Assembly: GCF_013179735.1 (NCBI RefSeq)
Contig: NZ_JABMEG010000001.1
Coordinates: forward strand, 434,001 to 498,000
DNA: 64,000 nucleotides
Origin: Permianibacter fluminis
GTDB taxonomy: Bacteria; Pseudomonadota; Gammaproteobacteria; Enterobacterales; Permianibacteraceae
Direction: 5' to 3'
Both the position numbers and the translations under genes were made by a program. Within the stretch, counting starts at the first letter, position 1, and each line of letters starts with the position of its first letter. A model generated the notes under the pieces. That model was not told the DNA's origin. It did no database searches and saw nothing but the letters and a program-made list of their open reading frames with translations. Shown here in pieces: positions 53,766-63,359 of this stretch.

Positions 53766-54020
53766 TCACTGACGCTCGTCAAACGGATGAAATGGCTCGT
53801 CGCGGTCTTGTCGCTCGGCTTTATCAAACCGGTATTCGATCACGGCGCCGAGGACATCGGCCATGACTTCCGCTTGCCAGCAATCCTCACCGGGGCACGT
53901 GGGCGCACCGGCAACGGTTGGCAGACGCCCGTTGCGATCGCTCAGATCATGGTTGACCGATTGACTGACACAAGCGTTTAACAGAACGAGCACGACACTC
54001 GCGCAAAACAAACGACGCAT
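53766..54020 (-). CDS. Small lipoprotein
   Basis: 84 aa. Lipobox LNAC after a short signal (LFCASVVLVLLNAC), so probably lipidated at Cys17. The mature part has a CPGEDC motif (possible disulfide or metal site) and ends acidic (DRDEPFHPFDERQ). GGAAG precedes the ATG. No family recognised. Confidence 0.7.
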   Translation of the reverse strand: MRRLFCASVVLVLLNACVSQSVNHDLSDRNGRLPTVAGAPTCPGEDCWQAEVMADVLGAVIEYRFDKAERQDRDEPFHPFDERQ

Positions 54021-54041
54021 GATGGCTTCCGGCGCAAAACA

Positions 54042-54068
54042 AAACGGCCGGCATGATGCAGGCCGTTT
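54042..54068 (-). terminator. Intrinsic terminator of the chp operon
   Basis: Stem AAACGGCC/GGCCGTTT with an 11-nt loop; on the minus strand it is followed by TTTTGTTTTG, 31 bp after the chpC stop. Confidence 0.8.
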
Positions 54069-54098
54069 GCTGAATGGGCGCTGTCTGCGCGTCAGCGC

Positions 54099-54578
54099 TC
54101 AGCTCATTTTTTCCGGACGGTAGACCAGCGTCTCACGTGCCAGGTCTTCCAGCTTGTCCAGATCCGGAATTTGAATCGTTTGCCCGGCCATGAATGCACG
54201 AGCCTTGGTGACCGAACCGCCGCCTTCGACCGGTTGCAACAGACCGGGCATGACCCGGGTCAGCCGCGGAATGCCGCCCACGACGATGGCGACGTTCGGC
54301 ACATCAGCGCTGCCATTGGCGGTGTTCAGAATCGCCAGTCGCGACAAGCGGGTCAGTTGCGGCAATTCACCGCCATCGATCGCTTCCATTGCCATCAGCG
54401 GGACGTGACGGCCACGCCATTGCAGATAACCGAGCAACCATTGCGGCGCGCCTTGCAGCGGCTTGTCGACGTTACCGAAGTACGGCACGACCTCGGCCAC
54501 GGCGATGTTGGGCAGCAACACGCTGTCACCGGCCGCCGGCATCAGCAGCGAATAAATTTCATTGGCACGAACTTCCAT
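54099..54578 (-). CDS. chpC: CheW-like protein ChpC
   Basis: 159 aa. A single CheW/SH3-like domain (VLLPNIAVAEVVPY, LLGYLQWRGRHVPLM, RLAILNTANG) with the CheW-type GRxVPL. GAGGTAAG precedes the ATG. Couples receptors to the ChpA kinase in the pilus chemosensory pathway. Last gene of the operon. Confidence 0.88.
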   Translation of the reverse strand: MEVRANEIYSLLMPAAGDSVLLPNIAVAEVVPYFGNVDKPLQGAPQWLLGYLQWRGRHVPLMAMEAIDGGELPQLTRLSRLAILNTANGSADVPNVAIVVGGIPRLTRVMPGLLQPVEGGGSVTKARAFMAGQTIQIPDLDKLEDLARETLVYRPEKMS

Positions 54579-54614
54579 GGCTTACCTCGTTGGCGTGGCG
54601 CCCTTGTGAATAGA

Positions 54615-57101
54615 CTACGCCAGATTTTTGCTGTCGGCAGATTGACGATAACGCGCCATCAAGCGGGTGGCGAGTTGTTCCGGTGTCGCCCGTTGATGAG
54701 CAAGACCGGCCTGATGAATGGCATCCGGCATGACGCTACTGGCGCAGCTTTCCGCTTCCTGCACCCAGATCTGGCCCTGACCATCGCGAATCGCCCGGGC
54801 GCCGTCAACGCCATCCTCGCCCATGCCGCTGAACACGATGGCATGGACCTGACCCGGATACGCGGCGGCGACATCGCTGAGGACATCGTCAATGCAGGGT
54901 GAATACGGCGGCGTCCAGCTCTTGCCGCTGTGCACGATCTGACCGGCATCGAGAAAGCGCAGCCGCTTTTCAATCGGCGCCAGCAACAGCGAACCCGGCT
55001 CGATGAGACCCGGACGCGCCAGCACCTGCACCGCGTAAAACGGATTGGCCTGTTCGAGAATTTTGCCGAGCACCGGCAGGAAATGGGCATCGATATGCTG
55101 GGCCAGCAAAAAGCAAATCGGCAATGGCTGATCGAGTGCGGTGAAGAAACGTTTCAGTGCCGCCGGACCACCGAGTGAAGCGCCGAGCACCCAAAGATCA
55201 CAGGGCAATGCTGGCGGCATATCGGTAACCGCTTCGAATTCGCTGGCGTTGGCACTGGCGACGCTTTCCAGCATCGGCACATCAAAATCAGCGTGTGGTT
55301 CCAACTCATCGGCCGCCGGTTCAAAATCAACCGCCTCAAATTCCATGTCCGCCATATGGGCCGGTGTCAGCGTCGGCACCGGCTCGACATAACTGCCGGC
55401 CGCCGGCATCGGCTTGTGCCCGGCCGCATCAGATTCCGGCGCTGCCTTGCTCTCGGTGGCTTTTATCGTTGGCTTTGCATGTGCTGCCGCAGCGCTGCCC
55501 GGCACCACTGCCAGCGGTCGCGCCGGTTCACGCATCGGCCCGCTCGCGGGCTGCGGCTGAATCGGCGCGAAATCGGCGGTGTCTGCTTCGATTGCCAACT
55601 GCTGCGCGCCGCGCTCGGCTGCCGGCGCCGGAAAGGTCGGCCAATCATGTTTTTCTGGCGGCGAAACCACCGGCTCCAGCGCGGTAATATCGAGCGTTAC
55701 ATTGCTGCCGGCTTTGGCTTCTGGTGTTTTCTGTTCCGGTGTTTTCTGTTCTGGTGCTTTCGGTTCGGCTGTTTTCTGATCTGCGACTTTCTGTTCGCTT
55801 GGTTTTGTTGCCGGTGTCGAAATAGATACCGTGGTTTGCGTACTGGCAACGGCCGCTTGGCTCGCCGCGAGCGCTTTTTCCGGCACCGCTGTCGTACTGG
55901 CCGGCACCACAGACGTATTGGCTGGCGCAGTGGGCGCGCTCAGCGGTGCTGGCGCCAGTTTGCTGGCGACCGGGGTCGCTGTCGGGGTTGCCGTTGATGC
56001 GGTTGTCGCTGTCGCCGGTGCGGTCACTTTTGCTGGCGTTGCCGGCACTGCATGTGCGGTACTTGCGGCGGCATTTGCAACAGTGCTCGCGGCTATGTTC
56101 GCAACTGCGGGCGCCATCTTCGGCGCTGAATCAGCCGCTGAGATTGGTGTTGACGCAGCCGGTGTAACCGGCGCCGCTTCGGTGAGCGCTGCAGGTGCGG
56201 CTTTGCCGAGATTCGCCGCTGCCTGTTGCTTGATTTTCGCGGCCCGTTCCTTGGCGGCTGCGACCGGATCCAGCGGTTTGGCGGCGCTGTCGGCAGTGGC
56301 CACCGGCGTTGCCGTACTCGCAGGCTTTTCGGCAGGTGTTTTTGTGGTCTGCTCTGCAGCCTTTTCGCTGATCTTTTCGGCGGCTTTTTCTGTGGTTTTT
56401 TCCACCGCTTTCTCGACCGGCTTTTCTGCTGGTGCGGTCGCCGCAGTGGGGGCCGGCTTCGGTGGTGCAGGTGGTGCTTTCGCAGTCGCGGCCGGAGTGA
56501 AAATGAAATCGTCCTGCGCGGCAGGCAGCGGCAAACTGTCGTCCAGATCCGGCAACACCTCCTGCTGCTTGGTCGGAGTCTGCAGCAACTGCTCGAGCTC
56601 TTCGATTTCCTGCAACAGATCCGGATCCAGCGCGGCTGGCGCGGGTGTCAGTTCATCGGAAGGTTTGCTCTCGGACTTCTTTTGCGCGCTGGCCGGAAAC
56701 GCGATGTGCACGGTCTCGCCGCTGCGGCTGGCAGCGGCCGCCGGCGCGCTGGCAACTGGCGGCAGGCCGGGAACATCGGCAACCAGCTCGAACATCCGAC
56801 TGATCAGATTGCGACACCAGTAATCGAGGTGCTGCTGGCTTTCAATGGCCTGGTGTTCGTTGAAGAAAATCGGTACCGAGGAGCGGTCCATCAACTCGTC
56901 GAGTTGATCGTGCCAGTGGTTGTCATCGAGATCGAGCAGCCAGACATCCAGATCGGTGGCGGCGATATGCGCATCGGTCAGATCTTTTGGCAGCAAGGCA
57001 TGCACCACTTGCATGCCTTGCTCGGCGAGCAGTCGCAGCAATTTACTGCTGCTGTCGTCGCCGCTGCCAATCAATCCGATCCGCAATGCCTGGCTTTTCA
57101 C
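54615..57101 (-). CDS. chpB: ChpB-type methylesterase with very long low-complexity linker
   Basis: 828 aa, GTG start. Residues ~1-105 form a receiver-like fold without the usual Asp acceptor pattern. About residues 130-620 are Ala/Pro/Lys/Glu/Thr-rich (VEKAVEKTTEKAAEKISEKA, EQKTPEQKTPEAK). The CheB catalytic domain follows with Ser642 (GASLGG), His669 (QHID) and Asp763 (GMGEDG). Removes methyl groups from receptor glutamates. The linker is far longer than in standard CheB (about 350 aa total). Confidence 0.9.
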   Translation of the reverse strand: MKSQALRIGLIGSGDDSSSKLLRLLAEQGMQVVHALLPKDLTDAHIAATDLDVWLLDLDDNHWHDQLDELMDRSSVPIFFNEHQAIESQQHLDYWCRNLISRMFELVADVPGLPPVASAPAAAASRSGETVHIAFPASAQKKSESKPSDELTPAPAALDPDLLQEIEELEQLLQTPTKQQEVLPDLDDSLPLPAAQDDFIFTPAATAKAPPAPPKPAPTAATAPAEKPVEKAVEKTTEKAAEKISEKAAEQTTKTPAEKPASTATPVATADSAAKPLDPVAAAKERAAKIKQQAAANLGKAAPAALTEAAPVTPAASTPISAADSAPKMAPAVANIAASTVANAAASTAHAVPATPAKVTAPATATTASTATPTATPVASKLAPAPLSAPTAPANTSVVPASTTAVPEKALAASQAAVASTQTTVSISTPATKPSEQKVADQKTAEPKAPEQKTPEQKTPEAKAGSNVTLDITALEPVVSPPEKHDWPTFPAPAAERGAQQLAIEADTADFAPIQPQPASGPMREPARPLAVVPGSAAAAHAKPTIKATESKAAPESDAAGHKPMPAAGSYVEPVPTLTPAHMADMEFEAVDFEPAADELEPHADFDVPMLESVASANASEFEAVTDMPPALPCDLWVLGASLGGPAALKRFFTALDQPLPICFLLAQHIDAHFLPVLGKILEQANPFYAVQVLARPGLIEPGSLLLAPIEKRLRFLDAGQIVHSGKSWTPPYSPCIDDVLSDVAAAYPGQVHAIVFSGMGEDGVDGARAIRDGQGQIWVQEAESCASSVMPDAIHQAGLAHQRATPEQLATRLMARYRQSADSKNLA

Positions 57102-57111
57102 TGCCGCTTAC

Positions 57112-60100
57112 TCAACTGCGAGCGTCGAGCAGTTGCGACATGGTGTTGAGCAATTCAACCTCGTTGAACGGCTTGCCCAGGTAGCGGTTGACCCCGATTT
57201 CCTCAGCGCGGGCCCGGTGTTTGTCGCCGGTGCGCGAGGTGATCATGATAATCGGCACATCTTTCAGGCGATCATCGTGACGGACGATACCGGCCAGTTC
57301 GAAGCCATCCATGCGAGGCATTTCGACGTCGAGCAGCATGATGTCCGGTTTGTGATCGTGCAGCACGTTGACCGCATCGACGCCGTCTTTGGCGGTGAGC
57401 ACGCGGTAGTTGTGCCGTTCGAGCAGACGCGCGGTAACTTTGCGCACGGTAATCGAATCGTCGACCACCAGTGCCAGCGGCAAGGTGTCGTCGACGACTT
57501 CGACCACTTCGTCGGCGGCCTGAATCGCATCGGCGCGGCGTAGCAGCGCCGGCAAATCGAGAATCAGCACGACCCGGCCGTCGCCCAGAATGGTGGCGCC
57601 GGACAGACCGGAAATGGTCGACAGCAGCGAGCCGACCGACTTCACAACGATTTCGCGCGAACCGAGCAATTCATCAACCTGCAGCGCAATCGGATGTTCA
57701 GAACCGTGCAGCAACAGTACCGGCAGCGGTTTGAACACGCCTTCGAAGCGCGGCGTCCGGTTGTGATCGATCAGGGTGCCGAGATAGCGCATCCGGTACG
57801 GCTGGCCGGCGTATTCATAACGTACCGACTCGTCACCGTAATAGGTTTGCAGCTCGTACGGCGAGACCCGGACGATACCTTCGATGTTGGCCAGTGGAAT
57901 CGAGTAAATGTCGTCGCCAACCTGCACCATCAACGCCTGGTTGACCGACACGGTAAACGGCAGCCGCACGGTGAAGCGCGAGCCTTTGCCGGTTTCCGAA
58001 TCGATGTCGATGCGGCCGCCCAGCTCCTTGATTTCCGACGCCACCACGTCCATGCCGACGCCACGGCCGGAAATCTGGGTGACTTGCTCAGCCGTCGAGA
58101 AACCGGCTTCGAGAATCAGCAGCATCAGTTCGTGATCGGTCAGCTGCGATTGCTCGGTGATGAGACCGCGTTCGATCGCTTTGCGTTTGACCGCACCAAG
58201 ATTGATGCCGGCGCCGTCGTCGGCGATTTCGACCACGACTTCGCCGCCTTCGCGCAGCAGGCGAATCTTGATCCGGCCGGTCGCCGGCTTGCCATTGGCG
58301 ACCCGTTTTTCTGGCCGCTCGATACCGTGGTCGATGGCGTTACGGATCATGTGTTCGAGCGGCGCAACCATCCGCTCCAACACGGTGCGATCCATTTCAC
58401 CGTCGGCGTGAATGGCGATCTCAACGCCCTTGCCGAGCTCCTCACCAATCTGCCGGACCATCCGCTTCAGTCGCGGTACCACCGACGAGAACGGCACCAT
58501 GCGCGTGCGCATCAAGCCGTCCTGCAGTTCCGAGTTGACCCGGCCCTGTTGCAGCAGCAGCGTTTCCGAATCGGACGCCAGGTTGTCGAGCGCTTCTTTC
58601 AGGTTCAGCAAGTCACCGGCGGATTCCGACAGCAAACGTGTTTGTTCCTGCTGACGGGTGTAGCGGTCGAACTCGAGCGGATCGAATTCTTCGTATTCCT
58701 GACCGACCGCTTCCTTACGGTGTTGAATCTGCGCTTCGTTTTCAATTTCCATGACCCGCAGCTGTTCGCGCAAACGGGCAACGGTCTGTTCCATTTCGTG
58801 CAAGTTTTGCCGCAGCACGACGAATTGCTGTTCGAGTCGGCCACGGAAAATCGAGGTTTCGCCGGCGAGGTTGACCAGCGATTCGAGCGCATTCGCTTGC
58901 ACCCGGACAAACTCGCCTTGCTGCGCTGCCGGTCGGGCCGGTTCGACGGGCTGTTTTTCCTTGGCCGGGAACGGCACCACGCGACCCGGTTCGCTGACCG
59001 GTGCACCGACGGCGGGCTGCTGCGGCGTCGAAACGACAGGCACGGCTGGCGTTGTCGGGGCACCGGCAGGCGTGCTTGCCGGAACGCGAGTGGGCGCGCT
59101 GACCGGTGCTTGCACACCGGCGTACGGATCCTGGCCGGCAATGGCGATTTGCAACCGGCGCCAATAGGCGCTCGGATGCGTTTGGGTGCGATCATTGCGC
59201 ACCTCGGTCACCAGATCCGCTAACCGATCGCGCGCTTCCTGCGCGACCCGGATGAACACCGGCGAACTCTGCATGCGACCGTCGGTGATCGCCTCGAACA
59301 GGTTTTCCAGTTCGTGTGACAAGTCGCCGATTTCTTTCAAATCGGACAACCGGGCGCCGCCTTTGAGCGTGTGCAAATGGCGCTGCAAAATCGCGACCGA
59401 CCCGATGTCATCCGGATTGGTCAGCCAGGCAGCCAGTGTTTCGTCGATGCTGTCGAGAATTTCGTCCGCTTCTTCGAGGAAGATTTGCAGAATTTCTTCG
59501 CCGTCTTCATCGATGGTAATAGCTTGTGGTGCGTCAGTCTCGTCGTAGGCAGGCAGCGCCAGACCCGGGGTGAACAAATCGGCTGCGCGCGCGCCAGTGA
59601 AGGAGTTGTCTTCAAAGCGGCCTTCGCTGACCACGTCGGCGGTCGGCGTCTGATACACCGGCTCGTCATGAACCGGCGATTCTGCAACCGCTTCTGAGAT
59701 CGGCTCGACCACAGCGGCGGGTACGTCGAATGCCGGTGCATCGAGCATCGGTTCGGCGACCGCGTCAAAACTGATTTCTTCCGGTTCGTTTGCGACCGGT
59801 GCCGGCGTCTCTTCGCGCGGCAGCTCACGCAGCGTGAATCCGGCGGCGACTTCAACAGCCGCAGGGCTAGTGCCGGTCCAGGCATCAAGCGCGGCCAGCA
59901 AATCACTGGGCACTTGCACACTTTGATCGGCGGCAATGCGATCGAGTTGATCGAACAAGGCACCCTGACCACGATGGGCCAGTTGGAAGAATGCAGCATC
60001 GCGGCTATCGGCGATTGCCGCACGTTGATAGAGACCGGCAAGGGCTTGCGCCAATTGCGCCACCAGCGGCAACCGCGACGTCTCGGATGCTTGCTTCAGC

Positions 60101-63100
60101 GCCGACATCAGCTCGACCAAGGTGTGACCGGCCTGACCGCTGTCAGCTTGCTGCTGCCAGCCGTTCAGCGCCATGTCGGCATCGGATACCAAATCCATCG
60201 CTTCACTGAGGAACAAGCTCAGCAGTTCCGGATCGCGCTCGTTGGCATTGGCCGTTGCGCTCGGTTCCTGCAATTCCAGCGCTTCGATACGCGCCGCCAA
60301 CGCCAGCAAAGGCACGGCGTCCGGCAATTGACCAGCCTGCAACGCCGGCAAGGCTTGCGCCAATGCGGTTTTGCCGTCGGCCAGCAAGGCCAGATAATCG
60401 CTGGGCACATTGGCATCGCGGTTTTGCAATTCGCGCGCCTGCTTTTCCAGCGGCGAAATCACGGCTGCGATGCTGTCGAGCTGCGCCATGCGCGCACTGC
60501 CTTTGAGCGTGTGCAGCGCGCGGATCAGTTCATCACTGACTTTCGGCGAGAACGGCGACAAGGCCATGTCAGCCAAATAGCTGTCGATCGCGTCGAGATG
60601 GCCGCCGGCTTCACCAGCAAAAATATCGTAGAGCGTGTTGTCGGGTTCTTCTTCGACACTCGCGGTTGGCAACCCGGCGCTGGCTTCGCCAGCAAGCTCG
60701 GCCATCGGCTCGAATTCACCAGCGGCCAAATCGGTCAATTCGGCGGCGCCCGGTTCTTCCAGGGCAGGCTCTTCCAGGCTCAGCACCGGCAAGGCGTCGT
60801 CGCTGAACTCGATGGTCTCGACCAGTTCGCCAAAACTGCTGTCTTCGGTGGCGGCCGGTTCGCTGCCAGTTTCGATTGCAGGTAGTTCGGCAACCGGCAG
60901 CTCGGCAACCAGCTCTTCGGCGCCATCGAAACTGTATTCGGGTTCGACGCTGAAGCCTGATGCTTCTGCCACCGGCTCGACCGTAGCAACCGGTTCGGCA
61001 ACGATCGGTTCTTCAACTTGCGCGACCGGCAATTCGGCAATCGTTTCGTCGTGTGACGGTTCGCTTGGCGCAACCGGTGCCGGTGCCGTAACAGGCGTCG
61101 GTGCAGGCGCGGGGGCTGCAGTCATAGACTCGCCGCGTGACAACGCGTCGGCGCGCGCCATCAATGCTTCCGGCCGTATGGTCGGCTCGCTTTGCAGCGT
61201 AAACGCTTCGCGTAGCGCCGGGATGACGACCTGCGAGGCCTCGCGCACTACTGCAAGCAATTCGCGGGTGACCGGCACGGTGTTGTCGAGCACGCGATTG
61301 AGCATGTTCTCGATCGACCAGGCCATTTCGCCGAGCAATTTCGCGCCAACCAAGCGGCCCGAACCTTTCAGCGTATGGAACGCGCGGCGAATGGTAATCA
61401 GCGAATCTTTGTCGTCTTCGTTCTCAGCCCAGCGTGGCAACAGCTCATTGATGGTGGCCAGCTGCTCGCCGGCTTCTTCGATGAAAATCTCGATCACTTC
61501 CTGATCGATCATGTCGCTGTCGGTCGCCGCAAATGACGGTGCGGGCGTTGGTGCGGGTGCGGGCGCCGAAACCGGCGCTGGCGCCGGCGCGACCGGTGAT
61601 GGTGCGGCGGCAGAAGCTGCCGGTGTCGGCGCACGCGCCAGTTCGGCATCGATAATGCCGGTCGCTTCGCGCGCAGCCGCCAGTACCGACTCCAGACCTT
61701 GGCCACCGGCTTCTTGCAGCGATTCGAGGAAGTATTCGACCGAGGTCAGCACATCGGCGAGCGCATCCAGCACGCCGGCATTGGGCACCCCTTGGGCGCC
61801 CAGTACGCGTGTCGCCAGAAACTGCTGACAGCTGCCAATCATTTGCGCGGCATCAGGCAAGCCGATGATGCCTAGACCGCCCTGCACTTCGACCAGCAGC
61901 GTCGGCACGCCTTCGAGCAGACGATGGTCCCAGCTCGATGCCATGAAATCGATGATGCTGTCTTTGCACTTCTGCAAATTGCCGCGGCATTCGTTGATCA
62001 GCACATCGCGAGCAGCGTCGAATTGCGCTTCGGCGGCAATTTCTTCGTCGTTACCTGCCGCTGGTGCATGCGAATCGGCGTCTTCTGCCGCCATCGCCGC
62101 CGCGTTGGCGGCGACCGAAGTCAGGTTGGCTTCAACAAACAACAGCGCGCCCGCGATGTCCATGACGTGGGCATCGGTCGGTGCCTGACCGGAGTCGGCC
62201 AATTTCTGCAGCGCATTGACTTGCTGGCGCACGGAATCACGCGGCACACCGAGGCCGAGCATCCCGAGCGTGTCGGCAATCTGGCGCAGGGTCGGCAGCA
62301 GGTTCAACAGATCCTGCGGGCTGCGGGTTTTGCTGCGAACAAACAAATCGAGGCCGTCTTTGACGCCGGCCAAATCTTCGTTCAATGCTTGGAGGACGGT
62401 GCGGATGGCGCCGGCATCGGAGCCGGTCATGCGTTGCCGTTCAGTTTCCAGATCGCTGGCGGTCGGCAGTGCAGAACGCAGATCGTAAGCGCTCTGCAGT
62501 TCCTTGATGCGATCGGTTTCGCGCTGGGCACAAGCAACGTAATAGAGCAAGTTTTTCAGCAGCTCGGCCGGCGGCTCGTGCTGCAACACAAAGCTACCTT
62601 CTTCACCGAGTTGCTTCAGGTATTTGTCAATCTGACCGAGCAGCGCATGCACCGAGGCATTTTTGTACACATCATTTTCGGCGATCGATTCGATAAAGCC
62701 GCCAGCCACCCACCACAGCGTGGCAATGGGCGTATTGGTGCAGCCGCATTCCAGCCGCTCCACCACCTTGACCAGCCGCTGCAGGCTTTCTTTGACGTCC
62801 TGATTGCGCAGCACGCCGAGCAGGCCGCGCTGGTAATGGTGGCGCAGTTTTTTGGCAAACTCTTTGTAGTCGTCGCTGTTCTGCGGCTGATCCGGCAGCG
62901 GTTGCCGCAGCGGCGTTTTCACGCCGAGCAAAGTCGGAGTGAAAATTGCGCTTTCGCTGAGCAGGGTTTCGCCGCGCGAGGCGCGCAGATCATTAAGCAG
63001 CGGCAGCAGGACCACCGGCAAATCGCGTTGTCCGGCCTGCACCCGTTCCAGATAGGTCGGCAATTGCAGGATGGTGCCCATCAGCACTTCCTGCGCCCGC

Positions 63101-63357
63101 GGCGGATTCTTTACTTTGCCTTCGGCAATCGCTTCGGCCAGATATTCCATTTCTTCGGCGAACAGGGCCGCGCCGTAAAACTCCAGCATTTGCAGGGTAC
63201 CGCGCACCTGGTGCAGGGCACTGCTGCAGAAACGAATCTGGGTACTGTCGTCGGCATTTTCGGCGAACGCTTCCAGCGCCTGACGCGCCTGGTCCAGCGT
63301 TTTATTGACTTCTTCGCGCACCCATTTGAGGGCGAGCTGATCATAATTATCGGCCAT
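57112..63357 (-). CDS. chpA: ChpA-type hybrid histidine kinase
   Basis: 2081 aa. Several Hpt-like segments: a weak N-terminal one (ALHQVRGTLQML, residue ~50) and three canonical sites (FHTLKGSGRL ~660, LHTLKGSARM ~960, LHTLKGGARL ~1290), separated by Pro/Ala/Val-rich linkers. Then CheA dimerisation, ATPase (N-box HMIRNAIDHGIE, G1 EIADDGAGINL, G2 GRGVGMDVV), a CheW-like domain and a C-terminal receiver (1961-2081) with Asp2010 in LLDVEMP. Shorter than the 2472-aa P. aeruginosa ChpA, which has more Hpt sites. It likely controls twitching pili through PilG/PilH-type regulators outside the window. Confidence 0.95.
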   Translation of the reverse strand: MADNYDQLALKWVREEVNKTLDQARQALEAFAENADDSTQIRFCSSALHQVRGTLQMLEFYGAALFAEEMEYLAEAIAEGKVKNPPRAQEVLMGTILQLPTYLERVQAGQRDLPVVLLPLLNDLRASRGETLLSESAIFTPTLLGVKTPLRQPLPDQPQNSDDYKEFAKKLRHHYQRGLLGVLRNQDVKESLQRLVKVVERLECGCTNTPIATLWWVAGGFIESIAENDVYKNASVHALLGQIDKYLKQLGEEGSFVLQHEPPAELLKNLLYYVACAQRETDRIKELQSAYDLRSALPTASDLETERQRMTGSDAGAIRTVLQALNEDLAGVKDGLDLFVRSKTRSPQDLLNLLPTLRQIADTLGMLGLGVPRDSVRQQVNALQKLADSGQAPTDAHVMDIAGALLFVEANLTSVAANAAAMAAEDADSHAPAAGNDEEIAAEAQFDAARDVLINECRGNLQKCKDSIIDFMASSWDHRLLEGVPTLLVEVQGGLGIIGLPDAAQMIGSCQQFLATRVLGAQGVPNAGVLDALADVLTSVEYFLESLQEAGGQGLESVLAAAREATGIIDAELARAPTPAASAAAPSPVAPAPAPVSAPAPAPTPAPSFAATDSDMIDQEVIEIFIEEAGEQLATINELLPRWAENEDDKDSLITIRRAFHTLKGSGRLVGAKLLGEMAWSIENMLNRVLDNTVPVTRELLAVVREASQVVIPALREAFTLQSEPTIRPEALMARADALSRGESMTAAPAPAPTPVTAPAPVAPSEPSHDETIAELPVAQVEEPIVAEPVATVEPVAEASGFSVEPEYSFDGAEELVAELPVAELPAIETGSEPAATEDSSFGELVETIEFSDDALPVLSLEEPALEEPGAAELTDLAAGEFEPMAELAGEASAGLPTASVEEEPDNTLYDIFAGEAGGHLDAIDSYLADMALSPFSPKVSDELIRALHTLKGSARMAQLDSIAAVISPLEKQARELQNRDANVPSDYLALLADGKTALAQALPALQAGQLPDAVPLLALAARIEALELQEPSATANANERDPELLSLFLSEAMDLVSDADMALNGWQQQADSGQAGHTLVELMSALKQASETSRLPLVAQLAQALAGLYQRAAIADSRDAAFFQLAHRGQGALFDQLDRIAADQSVQVPSDLLAALDAWTGTSPAAVEVAAGFTLRELPREETPAPVANEPEEISFDAVAEPMLDAPAFDVPAAVVEPISEAVAESPVHDEPVYQTPTADVVSEGRFEDNSFTGARAADLFTPGLALPAYDETDAPQAITIDEDGEEILQIFLEEADEILDSIDETLAAWLTNPDDIGSVAILQRHLHTLKGGARLSDLKEIGDLSHELENLFEAITDGRMQSSPVFIRVAQEARDRLADLVTEVRNDRTQTHPSAYWRRLQIAIAGQDPYAGVQAPVSAPTRVPASTPAGAPTTPAVPVVSTPQQPAVGAPVSEPGRVVPFPAKEKQPVEPARPAAQQGEFVRVQANALESLVNLAGETSIFRGRLEQQFVVLRQNLHEMEQTVARLREQLRVMEIENEAQIQHRKEAVGQEYEEFDPLEFDRYTRQQEQTRLLSESAGDLLNLKEALDNLASDSETLLLQQGRVNSELQDGLMRTRMVPFSSVVPRLKRMVRQIGEELGKGVEIAIHADGEMDRTVLERMVAPLEHMIRNAIDHGIERPEKRVANGKPATGRIKIRLLREGGEVVVEIADDGAGINLGAVKRKAIERGLITEQSQLTDHELMLLILEAGFSTAEQVTQISGRGVGMDVVASEIKELGGRIDIDSETGKGSRFTVRLPFTVSVNQALMVQVGDDIYSIPLANIEGIVRVSPYELQTYYGDESVRYEYAGQPYRMRYLGTLIDHNRTPRFEGVFKPLPVLLLHGSEHPIALQVDELLGSREIVVKSVGSLLSTISGLSGATILGDGRVVLILDLPALLRRADAIQAADEVVEVVDDTLPLALVVDDSITVRKVTARLLERHNYRVLTAKDGVDAVNVLHDHKPDIMLLDVEMPRMDGFELAGIVRHDDRLKDVPIIMITSRTGDKHRARAEEIGVNRYLGKPFNEVELLNTMSQLLDARS

Positions 63358-63359
63358 GC

